NCBI RefSeq assembly: GCF_003051005.1
Contig: NZ_QAOW01000008.1
Span: forward strand, 124,001-188,000
Direction: 5' to 3'
Source: Rhodococcus sp. OK519
GTDB lineage: Bacteria; Actinomycetota; Actinomycetes; Mycobacteriales; Mycobacteriaceae
Length of the DNA: 64,000 nt
This document shows, piece after piece, positions 34,582 to 42,638 of the stretch. The position numbers and the translations under genes were made by a program. Position 1 is the stretch's first letter; each line of letters begins with the position of its first letter. The notes beneath the pieces are model-generated. The model made no database searches, was not told the origin of the DNA, and was given only the letters and a program-made list of their open reading frames with translations.

Positions 34582-35652
34582 CTAGCTCTCCGACGCGGTC
34601 GGCATCGCAAGGGTGGTGAGGTCGCCGTCGGTCGCGGAACGGATCACGACGGGCATGTCGGGGGCGGAGATGTCGAGCATGATGTCGGGTCCGACGGCAG
34701 TCGCGATCGCGGACAGCAGGTTTCCGCGACGGAACGCAAGGGCCACGTCGGCTCCGGTGACGCGAGCCGTCATCGATTGCGGCGGGCCGTCATGCGTCCT
34801 CACGGACAACGACCCGTCCGCGGTGTCGACACGGACGGTGCCCTCCATCGGCCCCTCGACCGCGGCGAGCAACTCGTCGCGGCGAACGAGAACGCGGGTG
34901 CGCGACGCAGGCAGACCGTCGAGCATCATGCGGTAGCCGGGGTATTCGCCGTCCAGTACGGGACAACGGGTCTCGTCGCCGGACACCGCGATCACCAGAG
35001 CACCGGGGGCGGGGCGAAGAACGATCGCAGCAGCGGGGCTCTCGGGGCTCAGTGTTGCGACGAGAACGTCCAGTTCCCGCGCGGGAACCACGACCGCCCA
35101 TGTTTCGCCGGGCGCCTGCGCCGGCAGGCTCCGGGTCGACAGGCGGTAGCGGTCGGTCGCGGTCAGCACCACAGCGCCGTCGCCCGCCTCGATCAGAATC
35201 CCTGTGAGGATCGGGAATTCGACGTCGGTGGCGGTGGCGGGCAGGACCTGTCGGACCGCTTCGGCGAACAAGCTCACCGGCAATGCGACCGAAGGCCCGT
35301 GACCTTCTACCGGCGGGGCCACCTGGAACGACGCGGCGACCGCGGCCGCCGCGTCGGCGCGCTCGCGCAGAAGCCGGACGTGTTCGTCCAGCAGCCGGGC
35401 CGCCTCGCTCGGATCGGCGGACAGAATCCGGGTCACCGCCTCGAGCGGAACGCCGATCTCGCGCAGCCGGCGGATCGTCGACGCGCGCTCGCGCTGGGCG
35501 TCGCTGTAGTACCGGTACCCCGTCACCGGGTCGATGTGCGCCGGCGCGAGCAGACCACTGTCGTCGTAGAACCGCAGCGCGCTCGGCGTCAGCCCGGTCG
35601 CCCGCGCGAAGACGCCGATCGTGATGAGGTCGTCGGATCCGGATGCACTCAC
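34582..35652 (-). CDS. MerR helix-turn-helix fused to DNA sliding-clamp domains
   Basis: 356 residues. Residues about 8-75 are a MerR DNA-binding domain (TIGVFARATGLTPSALRFYDDSGLL... YRYYSDAQRERASTI), followed by a helical dimerisation stretch (EAARLLDEHVRLLRERADA). From about 118 the sequence matches the beta clamp DnaN: FPILTGILIEAGDGAVVLTATDRYRLSTRSL and LDGEYPGYRMMLD are clamp domain II/III signatures, and IMLDISAPDMPVVIRSATDGDLTTLAMP is the clamp C-terminal end. Clamp domain I appears to be replaced by the MerR part. Function is not known to me; it could be a regulator that uses the clamp fold for dimerisation or ligand binding. It lies upstream of, and on the same strand as, nothing coupled. 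Confidence 0.85.
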   Translation of the reverse strand: MSASGSDDLITIGVFARATGLTPSALRFYDDSGLLAPAHIDPVTGYRYYSDAQRERASTIRRLREIGVPLEAVTRILSADPSEAARLLDEHVRLLRERADAAAAVAASFQVAPPVEGHGPSVALPVSLFAEAVRQVLPATATDVEFPILTGILIEAGDGAVVLTATDRYRLSTRSLPAQAPGETWAVVVPARELDVLVATLSPESPAAAIVLRPAPGALVIAVSGDETRCPVLDGEYPGYRMMLDGLPASRTRVLVRRDELLAAVEGPMEGTVRVDTADGSLSVRTHDGPPQSMTARVTGADVALAFRRGNLLSAIATAVGPDIMLDISAPDMPVVIRSATDGDLTTLAMPTASES

Positions 35653-35685
35653 GAGGCCATCATGGAGTCTCGACCAACTCGAAGG

Positions 35686-37017
35686 TCAAGCCGCCTTCGC
35701 ACGCGCCTCGGCGTCGGACAGGGCGGGATCCTCGGTGATCTCGGGGGCGGCGACAGTCAGTTCCTCCGGATCCTCGGGGACCGGTGCGGCCTGCGTCGTC
35801 GCCTCCTTGCCGCGGCCCAGGACGATCGCGGCGACCAAGGCCACGACCAGGCACGTGATTGCGCCGAGCATCAGTCCGGCTCGGCCGCCCCATTCCTGAC
35901 TCACCCATCCGGCGATCGGACCACCGATGGCGGTGGAGCCCTGGAAGGCGGTGGCCCACAGCGCCATGACTCGGCCGCGCATCTGCGGTTCGGCCTCGAG
36001 CTGCAGGGTGCTGTTGGTGGTGGAGTTGAAGGCGATGCTGACGGCGCCGACGATCATGAGCGCGACCAGCACCAGCGCCAGGTTCGGGGCCGCGGCCGCC
36101 GCGACCATCGAGAAACCGAAGGCTGCGGCCGCGACGATCAACACGCGGGTACCGGTGCGGCCCCACGTCGCGACCAGCAGGCCGCCGCACACCGCGCCGA
36201 TTCCCATCGCCGCGGTCATGAACCCGTACGCCTCGGATCCGGCGCCGAACGTCTGATCGGCCACGATCGGGAGAACGACCTGGAACTCGAAAGCGAGGCA
36301 GCCGATGAACGCCATCATCAGCAGCGGAACCGCGAGATTGCGATTGCCCCGCACGTAGCGCAGGCCCTCGCGAAGCTGACCGCGGGCGCGTTCCATCGGC
36401 GGAGAGGGGTGCAGTTCGGAGACGTTCAGCCGCACGAGCGAGCTCACGACCGCGACGAAGCTGGCCGCGTTGAGCAGGAAACACAGCCCCAGCCCGCCTG
36501 CTGCGATGGTGACACCGGCAACGGCCGGCCCGATGATGCGCGACGCGCTGACCAGTGTCGACTGCAGACTGACGGCGTTGCGCAGATGCTCCGGGCCGAC
36601 CATCTCGAGCAGGAACGACTGCCGCGCCGGGTTCTCGAAACAGTTGTTGAAGCCGAGTAGCAGCGCAAGCACGTACACGTGCCACAGCTGAACGGTTCCG
36701 GTGAGCGTGAGGACGCCGAGCACAAGGGCCTGGACGCCCATCATCGTCTGCAGCGCGATCATCAGCCGGCGCTTGTCGGTGCGGTCGGCGATGACGCCGC
36801 CGTACGGGCCGAGCAGCAGGACCGGCAGCGTCTGCAGCGCGACGACCAGTCCGATCGCGGTACCCGAGCCGGTGAGTTCGAGGACCAGCCACGACTGCGC
36901 GACGAGCTGCATCCAGGTGCCGATGAGCGAGACGGCCTGGCCGCTGATGAAGCGGCGGAAGTTGCGATTGGCCAGCGCCGCGAAAGTCTGGCGCCCCAGC
37001 TTGCCGGCCGCCGTCAT
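35686..37017 (-). CDS. MFS exporter (EntS/MFS_3 type)
   Basis: 443 residues, about twelve membrane helices. FRRFISGQAVSLIGTWMQLVAQSWLVLELTGSGTAIGLV and GPYGGVIADRTDKRRLMI are the first-helix and loop-2/3 signatures of the MFS_3 group that includes the enterobactin exporter EntS. ENPARQSFLLEMVGPEHLRNAVSL follows. A polar acidic tail ends the protein. The ATG at 37017 overlaps the stop of a MarR gene (ATGA), so regulator and pump are co-translated. Substrate not identifiable; MarR linkage suggests drug or phenolic efflux. Confidence 0.9.
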   Translation of the reverse strand: MTAAGKLGRQTFAALANRNFRRFISGQAVSLIGTWMQLVAQSWLVLELTGSGTAIGLVVALQTLPVLLLGPYGGVIADRTDKRRLMIALQTMMGVQALVLGVLTLTGTVQLWHVYVLALLLGFNNCFENPARQSFLLEMVGPEHLRNAVSLQSTLVSASRIIGPAVAGVTIAAGGLGLCFLLNAASFVAVVSSLVRLNVSELHPSPPMERARGQLREGLRYVRGNRNLAVPLLMMAFIGCLAFEFQVVLPIVADQTFGAGSEAYGFMTAAMGIGAVCGGLLVATWGRTGTRVLIVAAAAFGFSMVAAAAAPNLALVLVALMIVGAVSIAFNSTTNSTLQLEAEPQMRGRVMALWATAFQGSTAIGGPIAGWVSQEWGGRAGLMLGAITCLVVALVAAIVLGRGKEATTQAAPVPEDPEELTVAAPEITEDPALSDAEARAKAA

Positions 37018-37478
37018 GAGCGGGCCGCGGCCCGGGCCTGACACATCCGTTCGCCGAGCGCCTCGAGGGCCGGCAGGGCGTCGAGCAGGTCCTGGGTCTC
37101 CGTCTCGGGAAGCTGGCCGAGGTACTCGGCAAACAGCAGCGTCCGCTTGTCGCGCAACTCGGTGTGCAGGGCGATCCCCTCGGGAGTCGCAGACACGACG
37201 ACGGCACGGCCGTCGTCGGGATGAGCGGAGCGCGACAACAGCCCCGCAGTCTCCATCTTGCCGATCATGCGCGAGAGCATCGTCGGGTTGAGGGTCTCGA
37301 TCTCGGCCATCTCACTGGCCCGGATCGGGCCGCGCCGCACCGCCGTGGTGAGGATCGAGAACTGCGTCTTGGTCAGTTCACCGCCCGACGTCTGCCGATC
37401 GACCTGCCGCGAGATCCGGCCGAGCGCGACCCGCAGCCGCGACACCTCGTCCTCCTCGAAGAGGCTCGTCACATCCAC
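37014..37478 (-). CDS. MarR-family regulator of the MFS exporter
   Basis: 154 residues with the MarR core: FSILTTAVRRGPIRASEMAEIETLNPTMLSRMIGKMETAGLLSRSAHPDDGRAVVVSATPEGIAL. The DDGR wing and the flanking dimer helices are intact. It is the first gene of a two-gene operon with the MFS exporter through an ATGA overlap. Autoregulation is typical for the family; a TTACTTGCTTATCGGCAAG segment just upstream (37486-37504) contains the imperfect repeat CTTGC/GCAAG that could be its operator. Confidence 0.9.
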   Translation of the reverse strand: MDVTSLFEEDEVSRLRVALGRISRQVDRQTSGGELTKTQFSILTTAVRRGPIRASEMAEIETLNPTMLSRMIGKMETAGLLSRSAHPDDGRAVVVSATPEGIALHTELRDKRTLLFAEYLGQLPETETQDLLDALPALEALGERMCQARAAARS

Positions 37479-37635
37479 CTCCCAGTTACTTGCTTATCGG
37501 CAAGCATACATTAGGTCGAGCTCGAGCTCCACCCGCCGCCGGCGCCATGCCGTGTCGCCTATAAAGTGCCGCAGTCACCAAAAAACCGTTCATGCGGTTT
37601 CATTACTCCAACTCACCATCGATTCAAGGAAGCTG

Positions 37636-38319
37636 ATGACGAACTCCGTACCGCCGCCCGCCCCCGGCCAGCCCCAGAACCCCTACGGCCAGGCCCCCCA
37701 GGGCTACCCGGCTCCGCCTGCCCCTCCGGCACCGGCGAAGAAGAAGAAGTGGCCGTGGATCGTCGGGGCCGTCGTGGTGCTGTTCGTGATCATCGCCATC
37801 GCCGGCGGGGGCGGAGACAAGGACAAGGCGGACGAGGCAGCCCCGGCCGCGTCGAACAGCCAGCCGGCCGGCGGCGGTGCGCCCGCAGCAGCGCCCGCGG
37901 CAGCGCCCGCCAAGTCCGCGCCCGGCATCGGCGCCGAGGTCCGTGACGGCAAGTTCGGCTTCGTCGTCACCGGCATCGAGACCGGCGTAGCCACGGTCGG
38001 TGACAACCCCTACCTGCAGAAGGAAGCTCAGGGCCAGTTCGTCCTGGTGCACCTGAACGTGACGAACATTGCCGACAAGCCGCAGTCCTACTTCGCCTCC
38101 AATCAGAAGCTGATCGACGCTAAGGACCGCGAGTTCTCCACCGACGAGATGGCCGCGATCAATCTGAACGCCGAGACCGCGATCGGCGGTCAGATCAACC
38201 CGGGCATCACGCAGTCGACGACCATCGTCTTCGACATCCCGGCTGACGCGACCCCTAAGGAACTCGAGGTCCACGACTCCGCATTCTCGGGCGGCGAGAC
38301 GATCTCGCTTACCCCGTAG
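37636..38319 (+). CDS. DUF4352 membrane-anchored protein
   Basis: 227 residues: a proline-rich cytoplasmic start (NPYGQAPQGYPAPPAPPAPA), KKKK, one membrane helix (WPWIVGAVVVLFVIIAIAG), an Ala/Pro linker, and a DUF4352 immunoglobulin-like domain from about residue 95 (GIGAEVRDGKFGFVVTGIETG, GQFVLVHLNVTNIADKPQSYF, KLIDAKDREFSTD, INPGITQSTTIVFDIPADATP). These telomere-like surface domains are common extracytoplasmic modules in actinobacteria; role unknown. AAGGA lies 6 bases before the ATG. A long perfect hairpin terminates the gene. Confidence 0.88.
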   Translation: MTNSVPPPAPGQPQNPYGQAPQGYPAPPAPPAPAKKKKWPWIVGAVVVLFVIIAIAGGGGDKDKADEAAPAASNSQPAGGGAPAAAPAAAPAKSAPGIGAEVRDGKFGFVVTGIETGVATVGDNPYLQKEAQGQFVLVHLNVTNIADKPQSYFASNQKLIDAKDREFSTDEMAAINLNAETAIGGQINPGITQSTTIVFDIPADATPKELEVHDSAFSGGETISLTP

Positions 38320-38338
38320 TCACCCCGTCAACGCACGA

Positions 38339-38382
38339 AAGCGGCGGCCCGTCCTCGAATGCTCGAGGACGGGCCGCCGCTT
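38339..38382. terminator. Bidirectional terminator between convergent genes
   Basis: Perfect 20-base stem: arms 38339-38358 and 38363-38382 with a 4-base loop ATGC. AAA precedes the left arm and TTCG follows the right, so it can serve both the DUF4352 gene and the gene ending at 38396. It is the longest perfect hairpin noted in the window. Confidence 0.85.
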
Positions 38383-38395
38383 CGTACCATTCCGA

Positions 38396-39226
38396 TCAGG
38401 TCAGCTTGACGGCCTTGCCGATCGGCAGGACACGCTGCTGGTTGTCCACCCATTCGCGCATCACGACCATCTCCTCGCGGCGCTGCACCGAATCCCACGT
38501 GGCCATCTCGATATTGCCGACGAGGTTCTGGCTCTCCTTCACCACGCGTTCGCGTTTCGCCTGGACCACGCGGTCGCGGTAGCGCTTGACGGAAATCCGC
38601 AGGTCCTGGATAGCGTCGATCTCGCTCTTGGCGACCTCGAGTGGCCGGGACACGTCCTCGTCGAGTTCGGCGGGATCCTCGATGCCTGCCGTCACGAGGC
38701 GTTGCTTGAACAGGTGGATCCGGTAGATGTCGTTGTGGATGCGGCGAGCCACGTCGTCGAGCTTCTCGGGCGTGATCCGGATCGGCCCGACGTCGCCGCC
38801 GGCCCATCCGAGGAATGCCTTGAACAAGGCCACTTCGGTCGCGAGGTACACCAGGAGCGTGACCTCGGTGAGGACCTTCGGATCATCGGGGTGCGGCCGG
38901 GTCTTGACGCTGAGCAGCTCACCCTTGACGAGCACCTCGTGCTTCGGAAACACCCGATGCAGCAGGTCCAGGTAGACCCCGGGGCCTACCTTCTTGGCGC
39001 GGATGCGCTTGATCCCCTGCTCGTAGCGGGCCGTCCACTCGCCGCCGTCGTTCGGGATGTCGTACAGGAACACCCGAATGGGGTCCCCGTGCGAATAGTC
39101 GGACGCCTGATCGGCACCCTCGCCCTCCCCGCCGGCTACGGATGCCGGGGATTCGGGCTCGATCGACTGCGGATCGGAGTCCGGGGCGGCAGCCTTCGCC
39201 GCCTCGCTGTCACTGACGGTGGTCAT
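38396..39226 (-). CDS. Unrecognised protein encoded next to lsr2
   Basis: 276 residues, no family recognised. The first ~45 residues are acidic and disordered. The rest is folded-looking and highly charged: DPIRVFLYDIPNDGGEWTARYEQGIKRIRAKKVGPGVYLDLLHRVFPKHEVLVKGE, LTEVTLLVYLATEVALFKAFLGW, then helices rich in Arg/Glu (IRITPEKLDDVARRIHNDIYRIHLFKQRLV, ISVKRYRDRVVQAKRERVVKESQNL). The end WVDNQQRVLPIGKAVKLT is compact. No signal peptide or definite membrane helix. It starts 3 bases after the lsr2 stop on the same strand, so it is very probably co-expressed with the Lsr2 nucleoid protein. A nucleic-acid-related role is only a guess. Confidence 0.8.
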   Translation of the reverse strand: MTTVSDSEAAKAAAPDSDPQSIEPESPASVAGGEGEGADQASDYSHGDPIRVFLYDIPNDGGEWTARYEQGIKRIRAKKVGPGVYLDLLHRVFPKHEVLVKGELLSVKTRPHPDDPKVLTEVTLLVYLATEVALFKAFLGWAGGDVGPIRITPEKLDDVARRIHNDIYRIHLFKQRLVTAGIEDPAELDEDVSRPLEVAKSEIDAIQDLRISVKRYRDRVVQAKRERVVKESQNLVGNIEMATWDSVQRREEMVVMREWVDNQQRVLPIGKAVKLT

Positions 39227-39228
39227 GG

Positions 39229-39564
39229 TCAGTGCGCGGCCGCGAACGCCTCGGCGATCTCACGCGAGATACGCCCGCGGGTCGAGACGGCGAAACCGTT
39301 GCGGGACGCCCACTCGCGGATCTCCTGCGTGCTCGCGCCATCGGTTACAGAAATGGCCGCTGCGCGCGACTTCTGCCGACCGCCGACCTTGCTGGCATGC
39401 CGGATGTAGTAGTCCATCTTGCGATGGAACTCGGTAGCGTTCTTGTCGTTGAGGTCGATCGTGTACTCGACGCCATTGACCGCGAAGCTGATCGTTTCGC
39501 CGCCGACGTCGATGGGCTCACCATCAAGATCATCGATGAGCTCGACAATTACCTTCTGTGCCAC
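39229..39564 (-). CDS. lsr2: Lsr2 nucleoid-associated xenogeneic silencer
   Basis: 111 residues, full length. The N-terminal dimerisation domain (MAQKVIVELIDDLDGEPIDVGGETISFAVNGVEYTIDLN) and the C-terminal DNA-binding helices (IREWASRNGFAVSTRGRISREIAEAF) are intact, with the RGR that inserts into the AT-rich minor groove. Lsr2 coats foreign AT-rich DNA and represses it. It is followed three bases later by the unrecognised 276-residue gene. Rhodococcus genomes often carry more than one lsr2; which copy this is cannot be told. The less G+C-rich 30.4-34.5 kb patch is a candidate target in this window. Confidence 0.95.
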   Translation of the reverse strand: MAQKVIVELIDDLDGEPIDVGGETISFAVNGVEYTIDLNDKNATEFHRKMDYYIRHASKVGGRQKSRAAAISVTDGASTQEIREWASRNGFAVSTRGRISREIAEAFAAAH

Positions 39565-40014
39565 GTGTCACTCCCGAGGTTCATCAACCAAGCTGCATCG
39601 GCAGCCTACGGGACAACCCCACACACAATCCGACGCGGATCACAGTTGCCACGTCGTGGACCGCCGAGCCGCTTCTCAGCGGACGTCGACGGCCACAGGC
39701 GGGTGGACCGGTCACGGCGCTGCCCGACCACGCGGTCACGGCACTCGCGGAAGTCTTCGAAGTTGCCGTAGAGCGCCTGCCGCAGCGCCGCCGGCGCTGT
39801 TCACCCATCCCACGCCCCTCCGGATCGGGTACGTCACCCGGCGGGCATGGTTGGTACCCGGGGCATCGCTTCCCATCGCAAGGAGGGTCGCGTGGACTTC
39901 CCGGAACCGTCGATATGGTCGCGCCCTACCCTTGCCGTGAAACCGAACCAAAAGGTTGATAAGTTTCAATCCGTCCATTCGGTTCAGTTCCACTGTCAGA
40001 CAGGGAGTATCGAA
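39565..40014. other. Region between lsr2 and a 33-codon gene
   Basis: About 450 bases. The first part should hold the lsr2 promoter. A plus-strand frame with ALPDHAVTALAEVFEVAVERL at about 39718-39780 looks briefly protein-like but turns into low-quality sequence and lacks a clear start, so it is not called. The end carries the short gene's upstream region, with TTGCCG at 39931-39936 and TGATAA at 39957-39962 as possible, widely spaced promoter boxes. Confidence 0.35.
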
Positions 40015-40116
40015 ATGCTGAGTGTCAACGATCTCTTCGCCGTCATCCTCAATCTGGGTCTGCGGGTCGGCTCCGCCGGGTTCCAGCTGAACACCTCCGT
40101 GGAGAACCCGGTCTAA
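40015..40116 (+). CDS. Very small hydrophobic protein (33 aa)
   Basis: 33-codon frame with a GGGAG ribosome site about 9 bases upstream of the ATG, a TAA stop and its own terminator 23 bases later. The product starts MLSVNDLFAVILNLGLRVG and ends NTSVENPV: an amphipathic helix without a signal peptide. It resembles in layout a 38-residue product at 47111-47227 (LSxxDLF near the N-terminus, then LG). Corynebacterial cell-wall porins PorA/PorH are of this size and also lack signal peptides, but I see no sequence match. It forms a complete stand-alone transcription unit, which supports its being real. Confidence 0.6.
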   Translation: MLSVNDLFAVILNLGLRVGSAGFQLNTSVENPV

Positions 40117-40138
40117 GGTTCGGACTTCGGATTCACGC

Positions 40139-40172
40139 ACTGGGCCCCCGGCGAGATCGCCGGGGGCCCAGT
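40139..40172. terminator. Terminator of the 33-codon gene
   Basis: Perfect 15-base stem, arms 40139-40153 and 40158-40172 around AGAT, starting 23 bases after the stop codon. It lies between the small gene and the convergent DUF3618 remnant, so it may serve both strands. Confidence 0.75.
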
Positions 40173-40185
40173 CGTACCGAGCGGG

Positions 40186-40517
40186 TCAGTGCCGCCGCCT
40201 TCGTCTCAGCACAGCACGCAGCAGAAGCCGCGCGACACCCACACCGGCCGCGACGGCCAGCGCGGGGGCTCTCGACGCGCGAGTTCGACAGCAGGGTCGG
40301 ACCTTTCGTGGACCGCCGCCTTGGTGCGCGCCGGCACGTCCACTCGGTGGGTGAGCTCCTCTCCCGCTTCAGCGAGTTCGGCGCGCTGTTCCGGTCATCG
40401 AACTTCGCGCGGGCGGTCCCCACCGCGGCCGGCGCCGGAGATCTCGGCGCCGATTCCCATCCGGGTGCCTTTCGTCTCCCGCGGGTCGGCTTCTCGGGGC
40501 CCCATCGCGTCAGCCAT
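40186..40517 (-). pseudogene. Degenerate DUF3618-like membrane-associated gene
   Basis: A minus-strand frame starts at ATG 40517 (MADAMGPREADPRETKG), overlapping the yihY stop. It meets a TGA after about 40 codons. In the same frame beyond that stop it continues as PEQRAELAEAGEELTHRVDVPARTKAAVHE, the recognisable DUF3618 core. It then needs a frame change to reach ALAVAAGVGVARLLLRAVLRRRR, the expected C-terminal helix and basic tail, ending at TGA 40186-40188. Two lesions (one nonsense, one frameshift) in a coherent family order indicate a broken gene. Sequencing error at either site cannot be excluded. Confidence 0.6.
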
Positions 40518-41598
40518 CGTCACTTCCCTTCTCTTCTGCTGTCGATGGCGTGGAATGGGACAGGCGCAGACGGCGACCGTCCTCGACGTCCCGGGTGCGC
40601 TTCTTCTCGCGCTTCTCGATGTCACGCGTATCTCGGGGCGGCAACTGGATGGACTTCTCCGCGGGCAGCCCCGCCTGCAGTTCCCGGCCCCGCTCGAGTT
40701 CTGCATCGAATTCGGCCCCGAAGAGCAGTGCCAGGTTGGTGATCCACAGCCACAGCAGGAACACCACCGCGCCGGCCAGGGAGCCGTAGGTCTTGTTGTA
40801 GCTCGCGAAATTCGAGACGTAGACCGCGAACAGCGCCGACGCGCCGATCCAGACGACGATCGCGATCGCTGCGCCAGGGCTGATCCAGCGGAACTTCGGC
40901 TGGGACACGTTCGGCGTCACGTAGTACAGCACCGCCACGAGCACGCCGACCACGAGGAGCAGAACCGGCCACTTCGCGATGTTCCAGGCCGTGACGGCGG
41001 CCCCACCCAAACCCAGAACATCGCCGACGGAATGCGCGACCGGACCACTGATCACCAGCATCAGCCCCGATGCGCCGACCGCCACGAGGCAGAACGCGGT
41101 CACCACGAACATCAGGGGGCGAAGCTTCCAGATCGGCCGACCCTCTTCGATCTCGTAGATCCGGTTCATCGCACGGGCGAACGCGCCCACGTAGCCGGAG
41201 GCCGACCACAGAGCACCGAGCACACCGATGACCAGCGCGATCCCCGCGGACGGTGCAGCGACGAGCTGCTCCACCGGTTCACGCAGCGTGTCCACGGCAT
41301 TGGTGGGGCCGAGCTGCCCGACCATCTCCATCACCGCATCCACCGTGCGCTGTCCCTGCCCGAAGACTCCGAGCAGTGAGACGATCACGAGCAGCGCGGG
41401 AAACAGCGCCAGAACGGCGTAGTAGGTGAGGGCCGCGGCGAGATCTGTGCATTGATCGCTGCCGAACTCCCGCGCCGTCTTGCGGAGCACGTAGATCCAG
41501 GAGCGCTTGGTGAGATCGCCCGGCGAATCGGGCTCGACCGCCTCGTCTGCGCCGGGCTCCCCTCGGCGCGCGGCGTGTAGATCGTCGCGAGCTGTCAT
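40510..41598 (-). CDS. YihY/BrkB-family inner-membrane protein
   Basis: 362 residues with six hydrophobic helices. DQCTDLAAALTYYAVLALFPALLVIVSLLGV, WSASGYVGAFARAMNRIYEIEEGRPIWKLRP and SLAGAVVFLLWLWITNLALLFGAEFDAELER are the three family signatures. The C-terminus is a charged tail (REKKRTRDVEDGRRLR). Formerly annotated as ribonuclease BN, the family is now regarded as membrane transport/virulence factor BrkB-like, function open. Start ATG 41598. Its stop overlaps the start of the DUF3618 remnant, so the two were once an operon; BrkB plus DUF3618 neighbours are common in actinobacteria. Confidence 0.92.
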   Translation of the reverse strand: MTARDDLHAARRGEPGADEAVEPDSPGDLTKRSWIYVLRKTAREFGSDQCTDLAAALTYYAVLALFPALLVIVSLLGVFGQGQRTVDAVMEMVGQLGPTNAVDTLREPVEQLVAAPSAGIALVIGVLGALWSASGYVGAFARAMNRIYEIEEGRPIWKLRPLMFVVTAFCLVAVGASGLMLVISGPVAHSVGDVLGLGGAAVTAWNIAKWPVLLLVVGVLVAVLYYVTPNVSQPKFRWISPGAAIAIVVWIGASALFAVYVSNFASYNKTYGSLAGAVVFLLWLWITNLALLFGAEFDAELERGRELQAGLPAEKSIQLPPRDTRDIEKREKKRTRDVEDGRRLRLSHSTPSTAEEKGSDDG

Positions 41599-41642
41599 CT
41601 TCGGGAGTTACCCGGTGTCCCCGATGTGTAAACAGACCGCCA

Positions 41643-42518
41643 CTACGCCACCGCCGTAGAAACCGGCATCGTACGAGGCGGTCCACCGAAGATCAAGCGA
41701 CGCAAAGTGAATCGGTGCAGGTCCGGATCGTACGGGCGGTACGCCAGGTAGGCACCGAGGTGGGTGAACCAGTGCAGCCGCAGGAGCCGGCGATGCTGAG
41801 GCGTCATGGCGCCGTGCCGCTCGAGGGTCCTGATCCCAGCCCGCACGTAGTGTGAGAACTCGCTGGGCGGGGTCAGTGCCCGGCGCGGCGAGACGTCCGC
41901 GCGCATCTGCGACAGCTGGGCGATCTCGGCGCCCGCGGCGCAGATGCACAGGGCCAGATCGGCGTCCTCGTGCACACCGAGATCGACGCTCGTCGCCGAC
42001 TTCACTCGCTCCCACGTCGTTCGACGCAGAGCCATGTTGGCACCGTGCAGATTCCGTATCCGTTGTTCGTTACCGAGCACGCCCTTCGACACCAGTCGGC
42101 GCATGTACCAGCCCTTGAGGCTGCGATAGGGCGAGTCGTACGAATTACTCAGCCCGGTCACGGCGCCCACCGACTCGGTGTCGGTACGCCCGAAGAAGTC
42201 CAGGACGGTCCGCGCCCACCCTTCACCGACGCGGGTATCTGCGTCGATGCGTCCGAGGATGTCGCCGCTGGCAGCGTCGAAGCCGGTGTTGCGGGCATGT
42301 ACTGCGCCGGGAGTGCGCTCGCGGACCAACCTGACGGCCGGGTGGGAGGCAGCTATTCGCTCGACGATCTCGACGGTGCGATCGGTGGAATTGTTGTCGA
42401 CGACCAGGATCTCGTGGAGGAGTTCCTCCTCCCTCAGCAGCGCCTCCAGGCATACGCCGATGTAGTTCTCCTCGTTGAAGGTGGGCACGATGACCGACAG
42501 CGAATGTGCAGACGTCAT
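41643..42518 (-). CDS. Glycosyltransferase family 2
   Basis: 291 residues. LSVIVPTFNEENYIGVCLEALL opens the GT-A fold; EILVVDNNSTDRTVEI follows, then ILGRIDADTRVGEGW supplies the DxD metal site, and NMALRRTTWERV with HEDADLALC give the acceptor region. A C-terminal helix-rich segment contains YLAYRPYDPDLHRF. The enzyme transfers a sugar from a nucleotide donor at the membrane surface; donor and acceptor are not deducible. ATG at 42518. It is on the same strand as the YihY and HAD genes but is not overlapping with them. Confidence 0.9.
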   Translation of the reverse strand: MTSAHSLSVIVPTFNEENYIGVCLEALLREEELLHEILVVDNNSTDRTVEIVERIAASHPAVRLVRERTPGAVHARNTGFDAASGDILGRIDADTRVGEGWARTVLDFFGRTDTESVGAVTGLSNSYDSPYRSLKGWYMRRLVSKGVLGNEQRIRNLHGANMALRRTTWERVKSATSVDLGVHEDADLALCICAAGAEIAQLSQMRADVSPRRALTPPSEFSHYVRAGIRTLERHGAMTPQHRRLLRLHWFTHLGAYLAYRPYDPDLHRFTLRRLIFGGPPRTMPVSTAVA

Positions 42519-42638
42519 ACTTCCCGTATACCGGACCTGCCGAGGCCCTGCATGGCAACTCCTCGACGCTCGACCGGGTCTCGGAAGCCCCGCCGCACTC
42601 AGTCGACGCCGGGCCGGGGAATCAGCCAGGCGCGTGCC

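Noticed and set aside
34432-36660. A 742-residue plus-strand frame opposite the MerR-clamp and MFS genes
   Set aside because: Composition is typical of antisense G+C-rich DNA (arg/gly/asp/gln), with no recognisable motif.
39558-39959. A plus-strand frame with ALPDHAVTALAEVFEVAVERL
   Set aside because: Only a short part looks like protein, the rest is poor, there is no ribosome site, and it overlaps the lsr2 promoter region.
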